Below, in pieces: positions 1 through 12,641 of a stretch of DNA of 64,000 bases. The notes beneath the pieces were generated by a model. That model was not told where the DNA came from, made no database searches, and saw only the letters and a list, made by a program, of their open reading frames with translations. The number at the start of each line of letters is the position of its first letter. The first letter of the stretch is position 1. Source of the stretch: Aplysia californica (Eukaryota; Mollusca; Gastropoda; Aplysiida; Aplysiidae); assembly GCF_000002075.1 (NCBI RefSeq), contig NW_004797292.1:1794856-1858855 (forward strand), read 5' to 3'. The translations under genes and the position numbers were made by a program.

Positions 1-416
1 TTCACTGCATGTGGCAAAAAACACACGCAGATAGGTCTGTGTGGGAAGGACATGCTTCTTAAATGAGTTCCTCAGTGGACACGATTTTCGCCCATTTTAA
101 ATTAAAGACAACGTCAAATTTTCTGTGAACAATTTTTTTCAACGATGCATTTTCTTTCTCTCAAACACACACACACACTCACATACAGACGTGCACGCAC
201 GCACACACAACACCCACACACTCTCCCTTTCCCACTCTTACAACCACAATATCTCTCACTCTCACACATCCCCACTCTCTCTCTCCTCTGAGGGAGAACG
301 GTGCTGCAGTAAATTTTAACTCTAATGTTGCAATACTGATTACCTTGTACTGAAAATACGTTATTGCAAATCCATAGAGGTCATTATTTCGGGTGGGCGA
401 GGGGAAAAGTGTGTGT

Positions 417-447
<31 letters not shown>

Positions 448-456
448 AGTGTGTGT

Positions 457-493
<37 letters not shown>

Positions 494-1005
494 GGGGGGG
501 GGTTATGATGAGTGAAGTTGCCCACTGCATGTGGCAGGACACACACACATACACGCAAGTCTGAGTGGAATGGACACCATCTTGTCTTCTTCTTATGGCT
601 ATGGTCTTCTTAGTAGAGAGGACACAATTTCGCCCATTTTGATTTAGACAGTATCACATTTTCTGAGGAAAAATCTTTTTCAATACACTTTCTACCTCTC
701 AAACATACACAAACACACTCTCTCTCTCTCTTACAACAACATCAATATATATCTCTCACTCTCACGCATCCCCACTCTCTCTCCCCTCTGAGGGAGAACA
801 GTGCTGTAGTAAATTTCAACTCTAATGTTGCAATGCTGATTACTCTGTACTGTAAATACGTTGTTGCCAATCCATACAGGTCATTATTTTGGGAGTGCGA
901 GGGGGAAAAAGTGTGCGTGTGTGTGTGTGTGCGCGCGTGTGTATGTGTGTGTGTGTGAGTGTTGGTGGGGGTTATGAGTGAAGTTGCCCACAGCATGTGG
1001 CAGGA

Positions 1006-1058
<53 letters not shown>

Positions 1059-1340
1059 CTGGTCTGAATGGAAAGGACACTATCTAGTCTTCTTCTTATG
1101 GTCTTCTTAGAGAGGACACGATTTCGCTCATTCTCATTACGACAATGTCACATTTTCTGTGGAGTCTTTTTCAATGCACTCTCAATTTCTCAAACACACA
1201 CTCTCTCTCTCTCTCTCTTACAACCACAATATCTCTCTCAATCTCACGCATCCCCACTCTCTCCCTTTCTCTCTCTCTGAGGGAGAACAGTACTGCAGTA
1301 ATTTTCAAACAAACAGTAAAACCCTACATTTACTTTTAAC
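1..1340. repeat. Tandem ~470-520 bp satellite-like units rich in CA/CT
   Basis: Three units. Each has GCATGTGGCA, then a CA-rich block, a TCTG-GTGGGA-GGACA block, GGACACRATTTCGC-CATT, CACATTTTCTG, a CTCT tract, CTCTGAGGGAGAACAG and TAAATTTYAACTCTAATGTT. Unit starts are near 10, 527 and 993. Probably continues left of the window. Short apparent reading frames here are CA-repeat artefacts. Confidence 0.8.
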
Positions 1341-1511
1341 ACAAGCTTCTCGGGACCAGAAAATTTCTTCATGTTAAGCTGGTTTCATGTTAAGGGAAGC
1401 TGCAAATCATAGAGGGGGGAACCCCTAGGGATTAGAAAGCCTTGCATGGTAACAGAAACAGGAATTTCACATAAAACAGCTTTGAGTTGAACAAAGACTA
1501 CTCCATCACTT

Positions 1512-1911
1512 GCGAGGTTTCCTGGTGAATTCAGGTGCTCGTCAAAACAATGAAATATAAAAAACCCCGTCATTTTTCATGCTGTTCGTACTTTTTTTTC
1601 TTTTTTCTTTTTTTTGGCTCAACACCTTTCTTGTCCATTAAAATTAAAAAACCCGTTCCAGCATGGATTTGACTGAAAAACCGTTGATCAAAAGCACAGT
1701 TTTCACGGACACTCATACTTTGGAAGTCATCTAACTTTGGCAGCCATTTTGTCCCTTATTTTACCTGCCACCAGGCGACCCCCACCTCCTTCAATCATTA
1801 ATATCTTAACTTCTGTTCAAGATAGATAGGTATTTTTTCATCAAAAGCAAGACAAATGATATCAATAACTCTGTATGCCCAAGAATTCTGATTCCACCAA
1901 AACGTGACACA
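1512..1911 (+). mobile_element. MITE family D, copy 1
   Basis: Left TGGTGAATTCAGGTGCTCGT, right CTGATTCCACCA-AACGTGACAC. Interior shared with copies at 7926, 28894, 50087 and 50566: GGCTCAACACCTTTC, CACCTCCTTCAATC and CAAGATAGATAGGTATTTT. Non-autonomous. Confidence 0.7.
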
Positions 1912-2039
1912 GTTTACAATATTCTAGAACAAATTTTAAACAGGTAATTAAAAATGAAAGGTATGCCCACCCATTCCTGAGCAGCATGTTGAGGCAGTAA
2001 GAGTCAGAAAAACAACCCCAAAAAAGATGTGATTTTCTT

Positions 2040-2579
2040 TACATTTATTTACATTGAACATGCTATAATTCTCTTTATCAACATCTTCGATCACATCACA
2101 TACATTCCCAGTAAACAAAGCCATCAAAACAAAAACAAGAAAAACATGCAGTCTACAAAAGTCATTGAACTCATTTCACTCCAGTAGTTCGTCACACTGA
2201 CTGACAATTTGTGCAAAGAGTGGTAGGGCTTCACTCTCCGACTCACAAATTCATCAATCATACTTTTCAAAAAACACTATCACAGTATCCTAAAATAAAA
2301 TTTAAAACATACTGATGGTTTAAAAAACATACTTTTCTGACCAAAGTTGCATCAAGCTCACTCTCCACACTTTCATGACACTCACCATATTTAAATCACA
2401 CAATCTTCAATTGGGAAAACAACATCCAACTAATCTTACAAAAATACGGTCACCATATCTGACTTTGCAGCACCAAGTTCCCCACTCATACTCTCTACAC
2501 ATTCACTGTGAAACACATTCAACGTCAGTCACACCACAGCATCACTAAAACACACCATAAAGAAAAGCATAGAACAAAA
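2040..2579 (-). other. MRPS35: MRPS35 3' UTR with poly(A) signal
   Basis: AT-rich, repeat-poor sequence following the stop codon. An AATAAA on the minus strand lies at 2044-2049. The extent is inferred; no transcript data are available. Confidence 0.5.
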
Positions 2580-2783
2580 CTATACTGCTGCATCACTCTT
2601 CAGATTCAATAATTTGGTCACGGCTGCCTTGTAGTTGTTTAGAGTTTCGATGTTTTCCCCTTCGTTGAAGAGCTCCTCCACGGCCACCTTGTACTGCTGT
2701 ACCTCCTCCAGCTGGCAGATGGCGTCCTCGTTCGCCACGTCCGAGGGGAGATAACCCAAACCTTTGTCAGCCTCAGGAGACTT
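2580..2783 (-). CDS. MRPS35: MRPS35 exon 8 (C-terminus)
   Basis: Residues 298-364 and the TAG stop at 2580-2582. Reads [18 protein letters not shown] then [15 protein letters not shown], matching the human [20 protein letters not shown] then QYKESVKRLLNV. Strikingly GC-rich against the AT-rich flanks. Confidence 0.95.
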   Translation of the reverse strand, partial: KSPEADKGLGYLPSDVANEDAICQLEEVQQYKVAVEELFNEGENIETLNNYKAAVTKLLNLKSDAAV

Positions 2784-5700
2784 CTGCAGAAGTGGGAAAA
2801 AAGTTACCTTAACATGACACCATGAAGCAAAAATGGTCACTTTTAAGGACAAGCGGGCTAACCCAGGTTTCGGGGGTTTCCAGAAATCTTTACCTACATC
2901 AAAAGTGGGTATTGTCCTACCTATAGGAGAAAGTTTGGTTTCATTGGTGTGTATATTTATTTGGTTTTAGAGAAAACTCTCCTTGTCTTTTACAGAATAA
3001 GGATTCAAAAACTTTTACTTAAATTTTCTCAAAACAGCATTTTAGGGGATAACCCCCTTGTGCTTAAAAGCGACCAAATATAATAACTGTAAGGAGGGGT
3101 GCAATTTGACCTGAAGAGACGTATTTTAACTCAAGAAAGGTTATTTAGTGTTGGAAAGAGTGAGACAATGAGAAATATCCAAGACAGAGAGGGAGAGATG
3201 GTTTAAAAGTAGAGCATACCACCAGAAGTTTCCGCCCACCTGCTCAGTGGGACGTATTATTTGTTGAGAAGTTACTTTAGTAGTATTAGTAAGTGTTTTA
3301 TGGCACTCGCAACTGCATAAGGTCATAAGAGCGCCAGAAGATTTGAAGTGTTACAAGAGAGTAACAAACACAAAAAAGAAGGAGGGGATATAGAGACCAT
3401 AGATTTTTTTATAGGAAAGAAGGAGCAAACCACACCAGAGCACCCGCCAACCACCCACTTTGTTGAGAAGGAGTTGACACAGAGTAAGCATAACTACAAC
3501 TTTTCCCAGGGTGCAACAAACTCTGACACAACAGTGACACAAAAAAAAGCACATGAAGTGGACGTTACTGCAGTGCCAATCAAACATCCACTGTTCTGAA
3601 GGATAAAAAAAAACCGTTGCTTTTGATTACAGGACTTCTTTACAGACACCTGTTCAATTTCAAGAAATTCATGTCATTACTTCCCCTGATCCTTTTAAAC
3701 ACCGCAGTGATCACTTCCCCTGGATTAAAAAAACACATTTACACTCTTGGAAGCAAGCTACTCAACTGGCTAACACATAGATCATTACAGGCGCACTAAA
3801 TATAAAATTTAAAGATGATCTTTTGGAAGATCTAGGTGGACAATGTCATGGAAAAGCTGGAGAACAAAGGGAGGGAGGGAGATAGGCATACTTGCCGATT
3901 ATCTTAAACTCTTCTACAACCTTCTACAATCTAATTTCTTGTTTTATTTGTTTTAGTTAGTGTTTTACAGCACTTGCAACACAATAACGTCATATAAGTG
4001 CCAAAGATTAGAGGTGTTACAAGAGAGTAACAAACACAAAAAAGAAGGAGGTGAGATAAAGACGATAGATGTTTCATAGGAAAGAAGAAGCAAACCACAT
4101 CAGTGCACCCGCCAACCACCCACTCGTTTTTTGCTTCAGTAAGTTTTGCAACACTTGCAACACAATACTGTCATATGAGTGGTGAAGACAAGAGGTGGTA
4201 CAACAGAGTGAAAAAAAAACCCAAAAAGAAGAGATAGGAAAAATAGATGTTTGATAGAAAAGAAGGAGCAAACCACAGAAAAGAACCTGCCAACCACCCA
4301 CTTCCACATGTTCGAATAAATGAAGTCCGAGTACAAAGCTAGTACACCCACGATTGCCACACTATTATGCCAGGAACATTCTAGGACCACAGGAACACAA
4401 AAAAGAACAAGCAGCAGACCACATGCAAACACCTCACAAATCGAGGGATATGAGAAAGAGCATCATATGCAGTAAAGCCTATCATGCAGACATGATGGTT
4501 AACTTAGACAACATCGCAATGTGCAGCTGTGCACATGACCCTGGTATAAATCCCTTCCCTAGTTGTCTTCCAGTAGATATATTTCAAGGACTTTTTACTT
4601 TCCTTCTATGGAGATATTTCTATTAAAATTGGGAGGTCCTGCTTATTAACAACCTCTTCCATTAAAGAAATGATGTTAATTTTATATCAGCTTGTAACAA
4701 AAAGAGAGATTATATAAGCTTCATAATTCATAACCACAAATGGCCATGGTGAAGAGACAAAGTCCTTCTCTTGAAATTACCTCATCTGCTTCCTTGATAG
4801 TCCTCAGAAGACTAACCATATTTTTCCTGGAGGCATTTATGTCCCAAAAGTAACTCTCCATGTCAGACAACTCTTTCTGGTCCTCCCAGCCTTCACGTTT
4901 CTGCCGATAAAATGGTAAAAAGTTATAAGACTTGTTCCTTGCCAAGTAAGGAAAAAGCTGTCAACCACAAATTAAAAAAGCACATATTTGTTCTTTAATA
5001 TGTCCATCAGTCAACAATAAGATTTCTAAATCTAGAATAGCAAATAACATTACATTCTTAGCACTAAATGCTTGAAACTGATTCTCACAAACTTTACATA
5101 TTATTGGATTTTCAATATGGAAATTGAGCTTATGTTTCAAACTAAAATTTTTAATTGACAAGGGTTTATCCAAGAACAAGTTTTTTTAAACATTAGCCAA
5201 AAAGTGGACAGTGGACAGCTGTTTAAGAAAAGCATAAAATTCATCGCAATTTGTTAATGTTACATTTGTATATACAGTACAGAAAAAAATGTTTAAAATA
5301 CCAAAATCCATGACAGTAAATGACCTAACCCTTAGAAGTCACATCTAAAAGCAACCACACAGACACAAAAGTGTCAACTTGGTTTTAAAAAATAAACCAG
5401 TGAGTGCTCTGAGTCAATCCTCGAAATAAATACGACTGTCAACTTACAACACACTTACCCATGATTCAAAATAAACAGCTGTTAACAAGAAGTTGACGTA
5501 TTCCAGATTCTGAGACTTCAGTGGACATCTGCAATAATAACAGAAATAACAATGAAACAAGAATGGCCTTATCAGAACACACATTTGACCAGAAAAAAAA
5601 AGGAGTAGAAACAGTATTAAGGCAAGCACTAACAGATTTTTACAATTTTTGCAGTTCATGACAACAGTATCTTGAAACATGACTACAGTACCATTGATTT

Positions 5701-7370
5701 GAAGGGTCATATAAAAAACATGTTCGAACAATTTTTTAATTTTCGCAAAAAATGTGGTCACCATGGCGGCCATCATGAATTTTTTTATAATTTCAGATTT
5801 TCTAATTTCTAAAAAAACTATTTAAGATACAGCCCTCAAATTTTTAGGGTACATACTTAACAAACTTTGATGTGTCATAATGAAAAGAAAACATTATATT
5901 TAAGACTATTTTACGCATAGTTTGAGAAAAAAAAAATATAAATATCTTGAAAAATAACTTGGCAATTTGAGAAAATCTTAAGAGACCCATGCTGAAAATG
6001 CCAAAGGGAGAAAAGCATTGAAATGACTGCGTCATCTGCTCTTACGGAAATCCCTGAATCTATTTGGCAGGATTTGGTGACCTATTTCAACGGTTTTCAG
6101 TGTTTTTGAATGAATGCGTACAGTGCTGGGAGTTATTTTACCAGATTGAGCACTAAATGCCGTTTTCAGTGGTGTACAGCATGCCAACCTTCTATTCAAA
6201 GTAACAATATATATATATACAGACCTGCCACTCTATGAAATCTAAAAATCAGGATTTTAGAGTAAAAAAATCAGGATCTGGTGAAAAAAATCGGGATCAA
6301 CGGCAAATCAGTGATAAGGGGCACTGGGGAGGGGGGGGGGGGGGTCATGGTTCCCCTTCATGGGGCAAGTATGCAAGACAAAACTTTTGAAGGAATAATT
6401 TCACGTTTGGGCCTCTAAATAGAGAGAAAATTGAAAGACAGCATAATATGTACTCGAGTCGGAGTTGGATAAACTGGGGGAGCGCAGGTTGCAGTAATGC
6501 TGAAACTTTCGTAGTCTTGAAAACAGATGGCACATAACTCTAATCATCCATGCAAAAAGCCCGCGTTGTCATACAGTAACAACGTTTGACTTCCATCGCA
6601 TATTCACTCAAGGCACCTCCCCCACCCCCGCCCCGAAAAAAAATCTCGCCAAGGTTGTTCATTTATTTATTTTTTGTTATTCCTTTCCCCTCAATTAGCA
6701 CCTGTATCACGGCACACACTTTAAGCCCAAGTGAAAAAAAAATACCCCCCCCCCCCCCGGTTAAGTCCCCCAAACACCTCGACCAATGCGACCGGTGTGA
6801 ATGAACTTTGTTGACCTCGACAGCCAACGGTCCTCGACACACGCACTACTCACACGTACGAGGTCAGGTCACGTGATGCGAATGAGCGTTTGAAAGTTTC
6901 ACTGACATGTTTTGATGATGGGCCCGAATAACCAGCACCCAGACAAAGCTTGCTTTTATTACTTTTAAAGCAACGGCTGAACAATGAATAGCTTATTTTT
7001 AGGCCCATGTCATAATTGTTACAGTAATCAAGACACCATCGGAGAATTCTGGGTTATAAAAGCGAAAGTAGATCTTGAGCGTATCCAAGTCGGAATTCAA
7101 AATTGATACTACGTCGATTTTAGTTGAAATACTGTGGGTGAGTCTACTAGATTCGGCATAGATGCTTTAGAAAATAGCGTTCCAAGTTCCTGCCGATAAA
7201 AAATCCAATCGGTGCTTCCAAGCAAAAGAGATTGCAAAACTTTTTATATTTTTTTCTAAGAATCAGATGCAACAGACGCAACGAAAAAAATCAGGATACT
7301 GGCGATCGAAATCGGGAAAATCTGGATGCTTGAGATTGGGGGCAAAAAATCGGGATGAGTGGCAGGTCTG

Positions 7371-7403
<33 letters not shown>

Positions 7404-10400
7404 TGGTTGCTACAATGTTTTATAACCCAAAACTAACAACGTAGCCCTTTTTGGGATCCTAAAATATCACCCATAGGCTAAAAAAACAGAAAATGTGTAT
7501 ATTTATGGCGTTTTCTAAGCTTTGGAAACATGTGGAACATGTAGTATGATGGTCTAACATTATTTCTAGCCCAAAATCTGGAAATCGATTTTTTTCAAGC
7601 CAAAAACACCCCCAAAAGTGTATTAGTGCTTGCCTTAATAAACAGGATTATACGCAACACAAAATACCACTGTGAGACACCTTCATTCAAAGAAATTAAT
7701 TACTGCCATTAACATAAACTAACATGGCAAAACCGAATTTGAATTCCATTTCAAGTGAGTCTGCACCTTACCCTTTTGAAAAGATCATAAAATGAATTTT
7801 ACTGATTTTATTCTGGCCATGAGACAACTACAGTTGAACCTGTACAAGATTACCACCCAATGTTGAGGAGAAAAGTGGTCATCTTACAGTTGGTCCTCTG
7901 GGACCGTGTCATTATATTATAATACGTGAGGTATCGTGGTGAAATCAGGCACTCGTCAAAATAATTCAATCGAAAATATCGGCATTTTCCCTCCTGTTTG
8001 ACAATCTTTTTCTAATTTGTGTTCTTTGACTCAACACCTTTTATACCAAACTTTGGTGGCCATTTTCTCTTTAATTTTACATTTGAAACTAGGCGATCCC
8101 AACCTCCTTCAATCGCAAATATCTCGACTTCTATTCGAGATAGACGTGTACTTTTTCATCAAAAGATGGTCAAATGAACAACCTTTAAGATGATACCAGT
8201 AACTCCATATGCCCAAAAATTGATGAGTGCCTGATTCCACCGTGTCAGGACACATAAATAAAAAAATGCATTGGGGGGTATAGTGATAGGTGGTAATTTG
8301 CTTGTGTTGTTGTTAGAGCAGGTTCAACTGTACGAATTGCAATTGAAAGAATTTTCTCTTTCATTACCACCACTGGTTCTTTTTACTATTATTCTGGTCT
8401 AAGTCCTCACCCCAGAATTATTTTTAAAAACCCATCTTTATTTATGAGATCCTAAGTAAGAAATGTTATTTTCTAAAAAGAAAAAAAAAGTTGAATCACA
8501 GACTTTAATATTTACCTGTCACTTTCAAAGATCACTTCATCTGTGTCAGGATTATATCGATCACCCACTAATCGGATAAACTTATCCCTCGAATGGTAAT
8601 CCAGCTCCAAATCAGAGAGGTTTAACTGAAAGTTAAAAGAGAAAAAGCAAAAAACAACTGATTACCAGAGCAAGCCACAAAGAAAGTAATTCAGAAACCA
8701 TTTATAGATTTTTTTACATCTAAAACATTTTGTTTTATGTTTTAGTAAGTGTTTTACGGCACTCGCAACACAATAAGGTCATATAAGTGCTGAAGATTAG
8801 AGGTGTTACAAGAGAGTAACGAACACAAAAAAGAAGGAGGGAGATAAAGACGATAGATGTTTGATAGGGAAGAAGAAGCAAACCACACCAGAGCATCCAC
8901 TAACAACCCACTAAAACATTTTCAGGAAGAAGAACTAACATAAAATGGTCACTAGCAAAAGACTTAATTGTGATACCATACACACAAGAGATTTAACGAA
9001 GCAATAAAAAATCTTCCTAGTATCATCATCTTCCCATAAGAGCAAAGCTACAAATACTGTTAGACTTTTTAAGAATAAATTATACATTTTTTATCGTATA
9101 TACTCCTCTCTAACATAACTTTACATATAATACGCGCGCGGGGATGTGGGGCTGTGTGTTATACATTGACTCCAAAATTGGTTCAATTTTGTAGGTCATG
9201 TATATAAAACGGGGTGCCTATCTGACATGTTGGACAGGGCTCAACAGGTATAAATCAAGAACTAGTCAAGCGTAAAATATAGTGTCTTACCTTTCACTAT
9301 ATGAACTGTTGGTTGTTACATTGCGATTGATTTAAATAGTGAGACTAGAATGGCAGGTAATTAAAACAAGATGCCAAGATGTGTTGGAGGTTTATTTGTT
9401 CAAAGGAAAATCTGATTTTTGCATTACTTCCTCCTTGTTCTGCTCAATTCTGGTTGCATGTTGTATGTTTTATATGGGGTGAGGTTTTAACTTTTTTTAC
9501 CTCATTCTTTTAAAAAATTGCTTGTATTATATGCGAATATATACGCCATTTTATCTTGCTTTTCCCAATTACAAAAATCAGAAAAGAGAACAACCCCCCC
9601 CCCATCCAGTCAAGCATCAAGTTTACTCATAACAAACTTGTACTCTAGCATCAGTTATCTATTTGTGACTATTAGTATTGCACAGACCTATACCCATAAA
9701 AGTATGCAAAGGACATCAACACAGATTCAGAGAAAAAGATGAATAATAAAAGAGTCCACATTATAGTTCAAGTGCCGAGTATTACTTGAAATATTAATAA
9801 ACGAAAAGACGGTAGGTAAACCTTTATTGAAGCGACTCGAGCTCTGTCATCTCTAAGGGACGGGGCAGCAAACACATAGTCACTGGTGACCGACTCAACA
9901 GGAAAATGATGACGACAGTCTTCCTCTGTCTCCAACCCCTCAGGCCAGGCAGTGCAGAATTCTGAAAATTTAAAACATAAAATAAAAATCTTATTTGAAT
10001 ATTAAAAATTCAACTTACCCTTTTTTTTCCATTTCATTGACAAAAAGAATCCATTAACCCTTGCGTACTGGAAAGTGAATAAACATACAATAGAAAATGT
10101 AAATATCTGAGCATCAAAGAGATGAGAAAAAGCTCTCTTACAAATGAATAGATTACAGCATTAAAAGACCTCTTGAGAAAAACGTTTCATTTATGTATCG
10201 AAAAAATTTAGTAACATGATCCTATTTAATCAGTAATGACATTTTCGGTAGATTATGCTTCTCCATAGCGGTAAATTTGGGGACTCAGGACCTTCCACTT
10301 ATTTATATGATTGGTTCCATAGACCTGCACTAGTCTTTCAAATATCTCTATCTATTGATTAGTCTGTTAAAAACATAAGGCCTTGACAGATAAATGCTTA

Positions 10401-12593
10401 TTTTCAAAATTGATGAGAATAGAAAGGATTTCAACAACTACAAATCCATGCTTTTCTCGCTCGCACTCACTTTTTAAAGCATCACAGTGTTTTTTCACAT
10501 GAGCAGGTGTCAAGTGAAGGAAGTTGGGAGGCTTCATCAGTTCCAAGTTAGCATATTTTGCAGGAACTACACCTTCATTTTCTGAGGAATTCTGGAAAAA
10601 TAGGAGCAATAATCCATTGTTATTAATCATTATGCAAATTACAAAATACACTTTCATTTTTTGAGGAATTCTAGAAAAACGGGAGCAAATATTCTATTGT
10701 TATATGGATCATAAAGCAAATTACTGATCACCCATTTACAATAAAGAAGAGCAACTCCCCCCCCCCCCCCCTCCCCCCACCAAACGTAACCAGTGAAGTT
10801 ATTATTTATGAGGGGAAAAAAAAGCGGCAATTAATGTGCTCAATGAAAAGATAAAATCTATAGCAGATCTATGATTTCATTAGACAGTAAGTTGATAATT
10901 TTTGTGATCTGTTTCCCTAACCTAATACATAAACATGAAAGCATTAGTTATTATAGTTATACCAAGATAGCCAACAATCTGATCTTGAAATGGCATGTCG
11001 TATCATTAGAATATTTTAAAATTTCAAAACATCTAGAACTAAACAAGAAGCCTCTTTACCTCAACAAAGCCTTGACGAACTGGGAAAGGAACAGCAGACC
11101 ATTTAAATGTTGACGCTGTGGGCCAGACGTCTGTCCAGTCCTGATCCGTTGCCATACTTCGGAACCGTGGTGGGGGTGGTTTCTTTTTTTGTCGTCTTGC
11201 AAACCTTTCTGTTTTCACAGGCTTCAGACCTTCGATCTCAAACACTCTGAACTCTCCTTCTGTTTTGATGAAAAAGGTAGCAAACAATTGATTAACCCAT
11301 CATTAACAGTCTATCAAATTCATCTAAAATTTCCAGACATATTTCCATACGTTGATGTTTTGTAAGTAGGTTTTAAATATCTTTAAAAGCAATTGATTTA
11401 CGATAGTTTTAGAGGCCATATCATCATAATACAGTCGAACCTATGTAAGACAGAATCACAAGGGAGCCAGAAAAAAATTCCGTCTTAGACACTTTCACTT
11501 TCAGTATACAGGAGGGGAATTTAAGGGAGAGAAGGAGGGGGGTTTCAAAGGCCCAGCGAGTGGGATCAAGGGTCACTTGTCAGGTCAGCATGCAGTGGTC
11601 AAAACTTCAAACCTCTACTGCTATTCTCACTGATAATGACATCTGTCAGTCTTAATCCAATTACCACCAGTGCTTGCATTCCATAGTTTCCTCCTCCGTT
11701 TGACCTATTAAAATTATAAAAACAGAAACGTTTGAACATCTTTGCTTCCACCCCATAGCCCCATCCATCGGTAACAAGCACAGCCAACCAATGCCATCCC
11801 TCATTGCCATGTAACAAAGATTCGAGGAACTCTTTTCTCAGCTGGCCATACAAACAGGGCGGCAGGCAATGAATTGGTCAAACTAATTTCACACCTCTGG
11901 CTTCTGGCTACCCAGGAAAGTTACTCAAGGACTTTCACAGGTACTCGTGAAATTTCACACCCACACCACCCTGATCATCTACATCGCTCAGCCCCCCCCC
12001 CCCAAATTGCACCCCCTACCCCTCTTCCTCGCTTGGTGGCATTCAAGGTGTAGTTTTGAGCTGGCGGAACCAAATTAGAGACTTTTATTTCAAATCAGGG
12101 CTGAGTGGCAAAGCATTTTTTGTCTTAGACAGGTAAAATCCTCTGACGGATTTTTCATTCCATTTCGGCTTTAGACAGGATTCTAGGTAATTAAAGAGGA
12201 ACAAGGGGGGAGCAGGGAGATTCCGTTAAGACAGATTCGACTGTATGTGTTCTGCAACTAAAAATATGAAAGTTTGGCCTCCAAAAGTAAAAGCAGTCTA
12301 CAGTCCCTCCGTGAGTTCTGTGGCACTGAAAGTGAAAACAAATTACATGAAGCTGCAGTGAGCACCTAGCACACCTCTGTGATTGGCCCAATTATTTATA
12401 GATGACATATTTCTGCCATCTATTTTTGTCGTCTTCCGGGGCTTCCCTCGCCAGTTGACTAGATCTCACCGTGGTGGGCCCGCTTTGCCCGCTTTGCCGC
12501 TTAGCGTGCGAAGGGCTATGTCACTAGGTCTCATCGCCGACTGCTTGGGCTGTGTGTGTGTGCGTGCTTGTGTGTATGTGTGTGCGCGCTTGG

Positions 12594-12641
<48 letters not shown>

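Noticed and set aside
361-1080. Short reading frames rich in His/Thr or Val/Cys around CA/GT tracts
   Set aside because: They are translations of dinucleotide repeats, with no homology or splice context.
10056-10070. TTAACCCTTGCGTACTGG as a TTAA-element end (also 22757, 25672, 61990)
   Set aside because: No matching inverted end with TTAA was found nearby for any of them.
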